DNA from: Telmatactis stephensoni
Lineage: Eukaryota; Cnidaria; Anthozoa; Actiniaria; Isophelliidae
Assembly: GCA_029948255.1 (NCBI GenBank)
Contig: JALIZF010001811.1
Location: forward strand, 62,001-126,000
Length of the DNA: 64,000 bases
Reading direction: 5' to 3'
Shown: piece after piece, positions 31,876 through 43,426 of the stretch
Layout of the letters: every line of letters begins with the position of its first letter
Position numbering within the stretch: the first letter of the stretch is position 1
The notes under the pieces: model-generated
Database searches by the model: none
The model's input: the letters and a program-made list of their open reading frames with translations, nothing else
What the model was told of the DNA's origin: nothing
Program-made: the position numbers and the translations under genes

Positions 31876-34800
31876 ATGGGTGAAAGTCACTTTAAAGAGG
31901 GCAATTTGATGGACTTTGGCGACGATGACGAGGAAGATAATCGCAGAAGCTCCAACTCAGAAAATTCAATGTCATGGTTGTCAATATTGGCAGAACTTGA
32001 ACTCGGAAGTACAGTTACTGCTACTACTCCTTCGCCAAGACAAACAGCTTCAAATCAAAGTGTTTCTAATCCTTCTTCACCGTATAATCCTTTCGAAGCA
32101 GTTGATAGGCAAGAATTTGTAAACCCTGGATATAATCCTTTTGCTAAAGAGACACCAGGGAATTTGTTCCTCAATAGTCTTTTACAGAATAATTCAACCC
32201 AAAGACTTCAACCTACAGACCCTTCTGGTGGATCTAGTCTGAGATCTTCTCATTCTGAAGAAAACCTCTCACCTACTCATTCAGTCAATGCTAGTGTTAC
32301 TAATAACTTTACACATAGTACAGGGAGTATGTCAAGTATGAGGTCACTCACTCCACCACCATTACCAGCAAAACTAAACAAGTATGGTCGTTTTAATTCT
32401 GAGTCATTTAATGTTTCAGATGATACACAAGCTCCTCTCGTAGTAAATTTGGATACCAATCCAAGTGACCAGTATGTTAATGATATTAAATGGACATCAT
32501 CTGGCGAATATGAAGGAAGTAACAGTTTTGGCTCAAGGGCAGACAGTATTAGTTCAGTTGGGTCTTTTCACCCTTATGATAGCATTTCTCTAAGAAGAGA
32601 CTTTTCTATTCGATCCATGCGAAGTACTGACTCAGATGGAAGTACGGATAGGTATCTTCAAGCAAAAGGCGAGAAAAATGTTTCGCCAACAACTGAACTG
32701 ATGAAAGGAAGAAATGAAGACAAAGAACTACTGACTGAAACACATTTTGATGCTACAACAAATTCAGCAAATTTTGCCCAACAACTTCAAGTAAAACTTC
32801 CAGATCTTGAAACAGAAGAGAGAGAATTTTTTGGTCACAAAACAACAGCAAACACATTGCATAACTATAATACTTTACCAACCACTAAAAGCACCACACA
32901 ATATCGATATTCAGTTGGTGATAAAAGCACTACTTCGCAGACTTTACCCAAACCAAAGAAATCAAGTGCAGGTACCTTATCACAATCACCTAAAGAATCC
33001 ACTCCAGTTGGAGGACTGTTTGAGGTTGCTAAGGAACGAAATTTAGAGGTGGTTGCCTTTGGTAGAGTACTGTCTGATTTACGGAGTAGTTTTCCCTATC
33101 AAGAATCAACTAACCGTGGCTTTGTACTCAGCCCTGCTTTACCTCCCAGCTTTGGCGAGGAGGCATATGACCTCGATACTGAAATCCCTGTTGTCATTTA
33201 TACAGAAAGCAGAATAGATACCATTCGTTTTATTATCAATGTACATAAACCTGTACATGAAGTTATTGAATTAGCCATTAGCTGTCTCTCTGATACTGCT
33301 CTTGATGCTACAGACTATGGTATTTGTGATGTTTTTCTCCTTAAAATCTGTGGTAAATCAGAATATCTTGAGGCTGAGAGAGAGCTGGTTGACTATGAGT
33401 GTGTTCAGCAATGCCTCAAGCTACAGCTAGAAGTTCAGTTTGTTTTAGTTGAGAGTGATCGTGTATCAAGAGCACTTGCACGCTCGGCTGAAGATGATAA
33501 CTATGATTTGATACCAAGAAATTATAAAGACTTTTTTGATCTAACAAACAGTACAGCTATTTCTCAGTACGGATTAACTGTCCTCATGGGAGCATTTAGT
33601 GATGAAGTTGCGAAAGTCTTGCAGGAGAGTACCAACTTGGTTGCACCCAGATTTGAACCAAGCCGCATCATTCAGTCTGTCAAAGCCATTTGTGCCATGC
33701 TGGCAAGTATTGAAACTAGTGAAATTCACAGCGCAGTGGATGCACTGAATGAGCTGTATCAACAGAAAGATGCACCCAACGGACATCCAAAAGCACCCGA
33801 CTCAGATTTGATTGGCCGAATACTTACGAGATTGAATGACTCAGTATTGATGCTTGTTGAGATGTATTGTGAAGCATTTGATACTGATTTCACTGCCAGC
33901 AAAATTCACAGACCTGGATTGTCAGGAACTGTGGAAGTTACGGCAATGACTGAGAATCTGAGGGTTCGGGTGGCCTCAGCGCATCGCTTGCCCCTTATAT
34001 GGAAACAGGACTACGAACACTTTGAAGTCCAGGCAGGGGTGTACTACGCAGGGGAACTCCTTTGCCCTGTAGAGATGACTCCACTGACGACAACCACTAA
34101 GAAATTCTTAGATCATCTTCGATGGGATGAGTGGCTCGAGTTTCAAATCCAAGTAAGACAACTGCCAAGAGAGTCTCGTTTATGTGTAACCCTCTATGGA
34201 TATACAAGTATAACCAAAGGAGCCGCCGTCCACACCCCTCGAGTACCCCTGGGATGGGTTGGTATGCAGTTGTTTAATTTTAACGGGGTGCTTGCATCGG
34301 GTACTCAACTCTTGGGACTGTGGCCTGATGCCAAGTCAAACCCAGTTGGAGCCTGTACGTCGAATCTGCTCCACCCAGCGAGTGTTTTGATGTTAGTGGA
34401 GCTTGAGCGCTATCTGGCGGAGATTGTATTTCCAGATTGTGACGTCCTTCCTGGTATGGTTGACGAGCTGGATAGGAGCATCCCTGAGGAAGACTATGGT
34501 GTCTACGAAGAGATTCTCGAAAAGGATCTCTTTAATGAGCTCAAACCATACGAAAAAGTCGTGTTGTGGGAGCACCGCTACTACTGCCGCAAAGTCTCCA
34601 GGGTGCTTCCACTGGTATTATCCTGTGTTGAATCATGGGAATACAAACACCTACCCGAGGTATATCGGTTACTCGAAGTCTGGACCCCAATGTTTCCCGT
34701 CGATGCTATGGAACTACTGAAAGTAAATTTCCCCGATTGCAAAGTGCGAGCAATGGCGGTGCGATGGATGGGAAACTTCAGCGATGATGAGCTTTGCGAC

Positions 34801-37800
34801 TATCTACCACAGCTTGTCCAGGCACTGAAGTACGAGATTTACCATGATTCACCGCTGGCGCTCTTTCTTATTCGTCGTGCCCTTGGTAATGTAAGGCTTA
34901 TGCATGCTTTGTTTTGGTACTTGAAGGACAAGATCAATGATCCACAGTTTGGACAACGATTTCAGGTAAATCCAAGTTATTGTTCTTCAACATTGATAAT
35001 AGTAAATATTAAAACGGCAAAGAGGATCACGTGGCACTGCTTTTTTTTTCGCGTCTGGCGTTGGGCGTTTGGTACGTAGACGTGAACTTGACGGCAAACG
35101 TGAAATGACTGCTCACCGCGTTGAAGCGGCAACGCTAACAGCGAAAAAAGTGGGTCAACGTGATGCTTTGCTGTCTGCCGTTTTCCATGTCCATGAATCT
35201 TACTACGGTTTTCGGTATTCTGCGAACTCTGACCTTCAAACAGTCCGTTGGAATTTGGTTAATATTCGCTTCCGCCCACCTCAACAAAACATCGAAAAAT
35301 CAATACTAAAAGTTGCTAAAATCCTACCAAATGACCAAATATGATCTTTAGAGAGTATATATTAGCTATACGTACTATCATTTTGGTTCTTCGTGATTAG
35401 TGATTTTTACTTTTGATTGACAGAAGCAAAAACGCAAATTAGCGGTTGACGTTTGAAAGTCAGAGTTCGCAGAATACTGAAAACCGCAATAAGTTCTCTA
35501 AGTCAATTTAACGTCGGTAGCTGCTTCAGCACAAAACTGATCTCCCAGGGAGCCAACTGTGCGCGCTTTACCTCGCTCTGTCATTCAGTGTTACGTTTTA
35601 CGGGTATTTCCGGACCAGAGAGAATTCGAGACGCGTGTGTGACGTGACTGCGCCTCGTGCTCTTTTTTAATAAGACCGCGACCTAACCAATTTAGCACCA
35701 CTCCCCTTATCGTCAGATAAACTAGCAGAGCGCTGCAATGTGGAACATTAACTACAGTCAACTATCCGGCACCCTGCTATTATGGACAGAAGCTAAATCC
35801 CCGGCCGGCCTAAAATACACAAAAAAATGTATGGAAACAACTCCCGCTATAACGGACTTTTCCTATTCCGCTTGGGTTGCACGTGACGTGACGGCAGCCA
35901 TCTTGGATGAACTTCAACAAAAGATTTCTCATTAGCGTCACTTGTTTGTTCATCCAACATGGCTACCGCTCTATTGTCTTCTGAATTCCCAAAGGAATGG
36001 ATGAAACCCAGCAATTATGGACACCAAATGACGGTCCCAAGGGTGTCCGCTATAAGGAGATTTGTATTCGTTTCCCTTGGAAAGTAAAATATGGTGCTTA
36101 TGATTTCTTTCAGGTAATTCTTGGAGGTATTCTCAGTATCTGTGGAGAAGCACAAAGGGAAGAATTCACATTTGAAGACGAACTTGTAGCTGAACTGATC
36201 AAAGTTGCACAAAAAGTCAAGAACGCTCCTAATTCTAACAGGACAAACATTCTACAACAGGTGGGTAAAGTACGAATGTTTTGTTTAGTTTCATTACTGA
36301 AATACTGCTATGGAGTCGTTGGTTATTTCTGACTGATCTTTAGATTATAACGAGCTAATTCCTCAGCCTAGTCCCCAGGCGACCTGGGGTACTCTCTGAC
36401 GTCACGTTTAAAAACGAGAGACGGGAAAGCCTGAGGTCTAGGCTGCTAATTCCTATCGCTGGCGAAGGAAACCTCGAAAATCGATCCTTGCTCTGAGGTG
36501 AAAAGGGAAGAGGATACATAGGAAATGTTTGACGTCCCTGACGGATGTCGTGTTCGTTAGCTTCTGCCTGACGAATTTTGGTCGTTACACTGGCGATCAT
36601 TAACGGATACTTCTCTGATGTTTACACCTGCAATTTTTTTCGCGTGAATTGACTATTTAAATTGGAACTCTACTCGTACGCACTGCAAATTAATTCGAGA
36701 ATGTTCGAAAGATGTACTCGGTCTGCGCCCTATTTCATTATGACGTCACGGCTTGTTTACACTGGGAACAGAATCATAGAGAACAACAGGAATTTGAACA
36801 AAATTGTCAAATAAACTTTTTATTGCATTTGATGGTTGTTACCGCTTTTTCTTTGTTCTATAAACTGAATTTTTATATTTATTTTCTTTGTGTTGTTGCT
36901 GATTTGTCCTCTCTTATGACCATGATCCTCAGCGTTTAAACAATAGATTGTTTTGATGTGACGTCATAGTGAACTAGCGCAATTTGTTATATGGAGTTTT
37001 ATTGTCTTCGTAGAATCAAAATGACTATTCAATTGTAGGAACTTGCTGCCCTGTCTGGTAGCCTGCCTTGTATCTTCCGTCTACCACTGACGCCCAGTAT
37101 GGAAATATCTGGGCTAGACGTGCAATCTTGTGGATACTTCACATCAAACTCAGCTCCCCTGAGACTAGTCTTCAAGAACACAGACTCCTTTGGTGACAAC
37201 ATTAACGTCATCTTTAAAATGGGAGATGACATGCGCCAAGATACGCTGACCATGCAGCTCGTGGGCATCATGAGTAAGATTTGGTTCCGTGAAGGTCTTG
37301 ACTTGAAGATTATCACATACCAATGTATGGCGCTGGGTCCTGGGATTGGCATGATTGAGATTGTCAGTGACTCTCAGGTTTGTGCCCATTGGTTGATGAT
37401 TTAGTTAGTGTTGTGCCACAAAAGTGTCAGAAATAAAAGATAAGCAACGATGGCTGAGTGTTGAGAGCGCCTGCGGGTCTGTCACCTCTGTGGTCGCAGG
37501 TTCGATTTCGGGAAGGGGCTCATATGCATATGTCTGTTCGTTCTCCTCCATGCTTCGAGGGGTTTTCTCCTGGTCCTCCGGCTTTCCTCCCTCAATAAAA
37601 ACGAACTAGTGAGCCGAGAGTTGTATGCATAGAATATTAGAATGTAGTGGTAGTATATGTGAGAGTACACTGTCCCCCCAATTAGCGCGCAAGCGCTAGA
37701 ACACATTGGACACAACAGTTATTTTTTCTATATTTTTGATTTTCGTGAACCTTTGCCCGAAAGTGATATTCCAGAGAGTAGGTGTGTGTGTTATAGTTTA

Positions 37801-40076
37801 TATTTTCCTTCTTATAAAAAAGCCCTTAACCTGACCTTAAAACTACCCTAAAATTGAATTGGTGGAAAATACTAGTGACATAACTAATTTGAAATAACTC
37901 TGTTTTCATCTGACTTTTTTGTTTTACATAATTAATTAGTTATGAGTACAACTGACTGTAGCAGAATCTTTGTTACAATACTAGTGACATAGTTTAGAGA
38001 TATTTTCCAAGAGTATGCGTATTTAGTTTTTCTTTTTTGTTATCGTAGACATTACGTGAAATCCACACCGAATTTGGCCTTACAGGATCGTTCAAGGATG
38101 AACCCATATCCCGATGGTTACTCAAGCATAACCCAGATGAAAAAGCCTACCGGTCAGCGGTAGATAACTTCACAGCCTCGTGTGCAGGCTACTGTGTTGC
38201 TACGTACGTCCTTGGCATCTGCGATCGCCATAACGACAACATTATGATCAGAAAAAGCGGTCATCTATTCCACATTGATTTCGCCAAGATTCTTGGTCAT
38301 GCGCAGATGTTTGGTACATTTCGTCGAGACCGGGCTCCCTTTGTACTCACCCCTGATATGGCTTACGTCATTAATGGTGGCTATCAGCCTAGCAGTAGAT
38401 TCCAGGACTTCGTCGATCTTTGCTGCAAGGCATTTAATTTGATACGTCGCCATGCCAACCTATTTCTGAATTTGCTATCTCTGATGTTGAATTCTGGGAT
38501 TTCCTCTTTGAGTAGTGTGTACGATTTGAAGTACATACGGGACTCGTTGTTACCGAATGCAAGCGAAGCAGATGCAACTGCAACATTCACACGACTCATC
38601 AATTCAAGCCTAACTTCATGGTTTACACAAGTGAACTTTTTCATTCATAACGTTGCTCAGCTACGTGAAGTGGGCATGAAACGTTCCGGCCCCAACAATC
38701 CCAACTCGGTGCTTTCCTTCGCCCCCAAGACATACAACGTCGACTCTGACGGCTTCATTGAATCAGCAAGAGTTGTGGACTTCCAAAAACGTCACACACC
38801 CACTGAGAAGTACTACATCTACGTTATCAACATCTGTCGCGTCAACAACGAGAAACCCGCCTTTGTGTTTCGTCGTTTCGGTCATTTTCAAGAACTTCAC
38901 TCTAAGCTGGTGGAGTTGTTTCCTGAAGCAGTCTTCCCACGTCTTCCAGCCAGGATCTACCTCGGGAGATCTCAAATTCGAACAGTCGCGGAACGAAGAC
39001 GTGCAGAGTTGGACGACTATCTGCGTCATCTTCTCATGATGCCAAGTGAGATAGCCGAATGTGATGCAATTTACACTTTCCTCCACCCTTTACTACTCGA
39101 CGAAGAGGAAGCCTCGAAGTTCTCCATCCAGCTTTTACCAGAAGAAAAGTCAGAGCGAGCCGTCACAGGACAGATAAAGTTGTCCTTGCGCTTTGAGCGG
39201 GACTCTCTTCGTGTGATGGTTATGCATGCGAAAGACTTGTCACCTCGTGGAAACACTGGTCAGGCCGACCCTTACGTCAAGTTATACTTATTGCCAGACC
39301 CCGAAAAGGCCACTAAGATCAAGACCAAAGTTGCAAAGAGGTATATGTTATAACATAGATTCGATATAACCCGCGCTCTGATTGGCTACGCTTCGTACCT
39401 CTCTTACTTTTGTTAATCGTTCTTTATATTTTCTCTCGTGCGTTTAACGACATGCGCGCGTGGCTTTCTGTTGTCTAATTGATAATTATTACATTACAGA
39501 CAATGGAAAACTGCTTGCGATTTGTTTTTTAGAACAATTCTTTGTGATAAAAGGTAAAAAAATCCTCATCAAACGGGTAACTAGAACGAGCGCGGGCGAC
39601 GGAACGCGTCAGCATCGTTGTCTGAACTCTTATTGACAATGGTTCTCAACCAATCAGATTTTGCTTGAGTGTTGTAAAACTATTTTATAAAAGCATCGTG
39701 AAATGCTCACTTGTGCCTCTGTACTGGGTTGGTGGTATGAAACTCTGGGAGGTTTAGAGATGTCGAGAAGCAAGACATTTTTATTATTTAATCACAAATT
39801 CATGATAGATTTTCTAAGTTCTTAATTATTTATTTATTAATAATGATATTCGCATTTGCATCTTACAGAACGCTAAACCCAACATACAACGAGACGCTGG
39901 TTTACAATAATCGTCCCAAAGCCGAACTGGACCGTCGGCAGCTTCAGGTCACTGTGTGGGATCACGATAGAGTTGGCGAGAATGAATTCATGGGTGGAAT
40001 TTTAATAGATTTGGCCAGAGTTGATCTTAGCGTTACAACCACTCATTGGTATGACTTGGTGGATCTTAGAAAATAG
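31876..40076 (+). CDS. PIK3C2: Class II phosphoinositide 3-kinase (PI3K-C2)
   Basis: Five coding exons: 31876-34965, 36114-36260, 37039-37377, 38049-39340 and 39869-40076. Phases are 0, 0, 0, 2 and the product has about 1690 residues, close to the usual length for PI3K-C2 alpha. The disordered N-terminus has two NPF motifs (SPYNPFEA, GYNPFAKE) and a clathrin-box-like NLMDFGD. A Ras-binding-like domain lies at about residues 430-560, a C2 at about 690-850 and a PIK helical domain at about 860-1050. The kinase domain follows (FKMGDDMRQDTLTMQL, GICDRHNDN, HIDFAKILGHAQMFG), then a PX domain (FVFRRFGHFQELHSKL) and a C-terminal C2 (VMVMHAKDLSPRG, DPYVKLYLLPD, TLNPTYNE). This family makes PI(3)P and PI(3,4)P2 on endosomes and the plasma membrane. 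The usual DFG motif reads DFA here. The 1030-codon first exon is unusually long. Confidence 0.95.
34966..36113. other. Intron 1 of the PI3K-C2 gene
   Basis: Open frames here (about 35069-35344 and 35738-35935) look like transposon relics. A segment at about 35888-35965 (GACGGCAGCCATCTTGGATG, then TGTTTGTTCATCC) is the dispersed family also seen at 10235 and 40450. Confidence 0.45.
36261..37038. other. Intron 2 of the PI3K-C2 gene
   Basis: A short inverted pair (AGCCTAGTCCCCAGGC and GCCTGAGGTCTAGGCT) lies at about 36365-36447, probably a small MITE. Nothing else was recognised. Confidence 0.4.
37440..37640 (+). mobile_element. tRNA-derived SINE in PI3K-C2 intron 3
   Basis: It begins with a tRNA-like head: box A GATGGCTGAGTGTTGAGAGC and box B AGGTTCGATTTCG about 45 bases later. 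A Tyr-rich tail follows (TTTTCTCCTGGTCCTCCGGC), as in other cnidarian tRNA-SINEs. It is inserted in the sense orientation between exons 3 and 4. Confidence 0.65.
37641..38048. other. Rest of PI3K-C2 intron 3
   Basis: AT-rich. The phrase ATACTAGTGACATA occurs twice, at about 37870 and 37979. No gene was found. Confidence 0.35.
39341..39868. other. Intron 4 of the PI3K-C2 gene
   Basis: It splits the C-terminal C2 domain. A piece near 39365 (CGCGCTCTGATTGGCTACG) and its loose inverse near 39640 (CAACCAATCAGATTTTG) suggest a degraded inverted-repeat element. Confidence 0.45.
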
Positions 40077-40221
40077 ACATTTTTTCTGCAGATAGACTGA
40101 TCGAAAGGTTGTCTGAGACTAACGGCATAGCCTGACTACATAGGTGCTTTAGGTTTTCCCCGTTGACCCTCTTATCCATTTTGTATTTCTTGAGAAGTAG
40201 TAAGAGTTATAGGCTGAATAG

Positions 40222-40400
40222 TCCACTTTCGATATATGGTTGAGTTACCGCACACAAAGGAATCAATACGAGGCTCCGGGCAATAATGCTTAGTAGTGCG
40301 TAACAAAACAATTGTTGAGTCATGCACCACTAAGCATTATTCCCCAGAGCCTCGAACTGATTCTTTTGTGTGTGGCATCTCAACCATATATCGAAAGTGG
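40222..40400. mobile_element. 179-bp near-perfect hairpin MITE
   Basis: The left arm CCACTTTCGATATATGGTTG is the exact inverse of the right end CAACCATATATCGAAAGTGG. Pairing continues through CACACAAAGGAATCA and GAGGCTCCGG to the core ATAATGCTTAGT, so almost the whole unit is one hairpin. It lies 145 bases after the PI3K-C2 stop and may be in its 3' UTR. Confidence 0.9.
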
Positions 40401-40449
40401 GCAATTGCTGGGCTTCACCTATTCCTTTGTAATCAAAAGATAAAAAGGC

Positions 40450-40535
40450 GGTAACCATGTTGGTTGAACAAACAGATTGGTTAATGAGAAATCTTTGATG
40501 AAGTTCAACCAAGATGGCTGCCGTGACGTCACTTG
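40450..40535. repeat. Dispersed CATCTTGGTTGAACTTCATC family, inverted copy
   Basis: It contains TGATGAAGTTCAACCAAGAT, then GGCTGCCGTGACGTCAC, the inverse of segments near 10235-10330 and 35888-35965. This is probably one end of a larger element. Confidence 0.6.
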
Positions 40536-40946
40536 CAACCCAGCAATATACAGATAGTCCGACTAGACTTTATAGGTACTTTTAGGTTTCCATAGATCCT
40601 CTTTTAATTTCCAACCTCCGTTTGGTCGCAAAGCCTCTTTCTGATTTCAAGAGGTGCCTGGAGGAGGAGGGGGGAAGATATATAGTAGATAGATATATGT
40701 CGGGGTCACCTCCTTCCTTCACCCCTTGGACAATTCTGTTTACGCTCTTCATTTAAGACATAGGGGGCGTTTAGAATTTGAGACGTATTGTATAGATAGC
40801 CTAGTGTCCTTTCAATGCCGTTCTTATAAATAACGTATTTCAGAAACAAAAATCCATTCAAAGATTTCACGTTTATCAAAGTGAACTTCGCTGTGTTTGG
40901 TAGTCATCCACGCCTAACGTGACAGCAATGCAGTGATTCCTCTTTT

Positions 40947-41217
40947 TGCATGAAAGTTTACATAACTGATTATTTATGGTTATTAGTTTGGGTCTAAATA
41001 TATTGAATTCACTTCTAAATGATGTAACAATTTTAGTGCTCGTGATTCAAAATTGAAAATTGAGAATACACTTGTAAGTTTTGCATGAAAGTTTACATAA
41101 CTGATTATTTATGGTTATTAGTCAGTTTGGGTCTAAATATATTGAATTCACTTCTAAATGATGTAACAATTTTAGTGCTCGTGATTCAAAATTGAAAATC
41201 GAGAATACACTTGTAAC
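40947..41217. repeat. Tandem duplication, about 138-bp unit
   Basis: Two nearly identical copies of a unit run from GCATGAAAGTTTACATAACT to GAGAATACACTTGTAA. They differ by an extra TCAGT in the second copy and single substitutions, so the duplication is probably recent. Confidence 0.9.
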
Positions 41218-41245
41218 TGTTGTTTTGTGTTCAATATGTTAAACA

Positions 41246-41537
41246 GGGTTCGCACTGCTCCTGGAATTCCTGGAAAACTCCTGGAAATTTAAATTTTCAC
41301 ACCAATTTCTGGAAAACTCCTTGAATCTTTTATAAATATTCGGTCAAATAGTCGGAAAACTAAAAAATCCTTAACTTGTTTTTGCGAAAAACATCGGCAA
41401 TTTGTAGGTAGTAAATTCACAAGTTTATTTTTTCAAATCCACTCAGTTTTGCAACAACCTTAAGGTCCTGGAGGTTTTGCATTTATACCCTGGAAAACTC
41501 CTGGAATTTTTTAATTTCCTAGTAGTACGAACCCTGG
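41246..41537. mobile_element. hAT-like MITE with CAGGGTTCG ends
   Basis: The left end CAGGGTTCGCACT and right end AGTACGAACCCTG are inverted copies. CTGGAAAACTCCTGGAA occurs near both ends. The flanks GTTAAA and GTTGAAA could be a decayed target duplication. CAGGG-type termini suggest hAT. Confidence 0.65.
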
Positions 41538-41855
41538 TTGAAAGAGTGTACGCGGCGCTGTTCGCATGCGTAGTTACCCTGAGTTTCAGAGGTTTGTTGT
41601 CTTGTTGCGGCGTTATCTTATAACGTCAAGAGGGAGAGATTCCTTGACGCATCAGTTATAAATCTGACTTCCATGTTTCTCGCCTGTGACGACTTAAGCT
41701 AGGTTTTCAATTCCCATAAGTTTTGAGCAGTCGTAGCTAGTATAAATGTAGAATTCACAATTGTTGATGCATCATTGGCAGTTCATGAAAAAGGTATGAA
41801 AACAGTTGCAGTTCCGCTATGTTGTCGGCTTCATCTTGGAGGTTAAAGAGTGTAA

Positions 41856-42326
41856 TCAGTGTTGCTGAAGATCTCTAAATAGTCGCCAACTAGCTTGGCG
41901 AATATCGGTAAACCGCATCAGATAAATGATAGGATTTATACTGGAATTCAGGCCAAAGATTGTACAGGCAAAGAGAATCGCAATGAATAGACGATTGGTT
42001 CTGATTAGTAGTTTATACACTCCCCAAGTGCATATGATGGGTACATAACAGATCAAAAGGCATCCTAGTATTACAAACATGGTCTTCAGGGTTTTCCGGT
42101 ATCTTTCAATGTCAACGTTTCCATGTGAAGAGTTTGGTTGTTGGGCGTGAATTTGGGATGTGTAACGGTGAAGAGTGATAAAAGACATAACATAGAAAAG
42201 ACAGATTGGCAGCACCGTTATAAGTCCAGAAACTAAAGTATAATTAACAATTATTCCACGATCATTGAAAGGTACACAATGGTACACTAGCAGTACAGTA
42301 CAGATGGCAGATTCGGTTTGCCTCAA
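41856..42326 (-). pseudogene. 5'-truncated rhodopsin-like GPCR
   Basis: The open frame covers only the last part of a receptor: a TM5-like segment (TVLPICLFYVMSFITL), the basic third loop (ERYRKTLKTMF), TM6 (VILGCLLICYVPII) and TM7 with NSSINPIIYLMRFTDIRQ. TM1 to TM3 and the DRY region are absent upstream, so it is a truncated copy. It is closest to the other GPCRs of this window, sharing the HAQQPN and RFTDIR motifs. Confidence 0.8.
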
Positions 42327-42449
42327 TTTGTCTATAACTCCCTTGAAGAATTTGCTAAACTCCGCTGATATGTTTTAGGATCAACGATATCATTTCCTTG
42401 TACTGATACACTAAGCAGGCAAAGTTAACATTATTTATCTTAAATCTTT

Positions 42450-43426
42450 TCAAGAAAGCCTTAAAAATGTGGATAACTGTCTTAATGTTAGCATACACGC
42501 CTTACGAATATCTGTGAACCTTATCAGATAAATAACTGGATTAAGGCTTGAATTGAACCCAAAGACCGTGCAGGCAAAGTTATTTGCCATGATAATGGTA
42601 CCTTTATAACTTCCCTTTATCAAGATACTCTGGTATAAGGACAAAGTGCACATGTATGGAGTATAACAGACCAAAAGACATACCAGTATGCCCAACATCG
42701 TCTTCAAAGTCTTTCTGTACTTTTCCCTTAAAATTAAAATTCCCTTGTGATGGGTTGGTTTGTGGGTTGGGTTGTTGGGCTTGAATTTGTGCTGTGTGAC
42801 AACGAAGGGCAGTAAAGGACCTGATGTAGAATATAAATGTTATGATTACCACAGTTAAACCCAAAGCTCCCTTGATGGTTCTCCAAGACGATGATACTGT
42901 ATTAACAGTTTGTAAGAGCCAAGTATAAGGTATAAACCCAACCCACGCTGCCAAAACTAACATAAGAACCCGTCGTTTAGTGATAACATATTTGTATCGT
43001 TGTTTGAGACATAAAGCTAAATATCTATCAATACTCAAGTCTAGAGACATGGCAAGGGAAATAGTGGCAAGGTAAGCAGTTATTGCATTATAAAAGAACT
43101 CGAAAAAGCATGGGTTCTTGTTGTACTTCTGTAAATAAAACAGGTCTTTGACTGAATGACTAATGGATGGTCGTGACCAAGCCAACCAGAAGATCTGTGA
43201 ACGCCAGGCTTGTTATAAAGATATAAGATGGGGTTTTCAGGGTTTGTGATTTCAAGATGGAAAAAATAATTAATCCATTGCCAAGTGTTGCCGAAATCGC
43301 CAGAAGAATGTTAAAGCAAATGGATACACCGAAACCCGTATCAACTGAGAAGCTGCTATTGCTGTCGTTTTTTGCAAGAAATTCGGCTAAGCACTTTTCG
43401 TCGCTTTTCTCAAATTCTAGGATCAT
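42450..43426 (-). pseudogene. Rhodopsin-like GPCR broken by frameshifts
   Basis: Receptor sequence continues across three frames. TM1-TM2 lie at 43426-43160 (ISATLGNGLIIF, SLAFTDLLVGL). TM3-TM5 lie at about 43150-42720 with DRY-type SIDRYLALCLKQRYK. TM6-TM7 lie at 42707-42450 (KTMLGILVCLLVCYTP, NSSLNPVIYLIRFTDIRK). Frames change near 43170-43140 and again near 42720, where the third loop GKVQKDF in one frame continues as the conserved RKTLKTM in another. Two or more indels point to a pseudogene, unless the sequence has errors. It is adjacent to and in tandem with the truncated copy at 41856. Confidence 0.85.

Noticed and set aside
35069..35344. 91-codon ORF in PI3K-C2 intron 1
   Set aside because: It lies in repeat-like intron sequence and has no recognisable protein motif.
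36712..36939. 75-codon ORF in PI3K-C2 intron 2
   Set aside because: AT-rich hydrophobic translation without start context or conservation clues.
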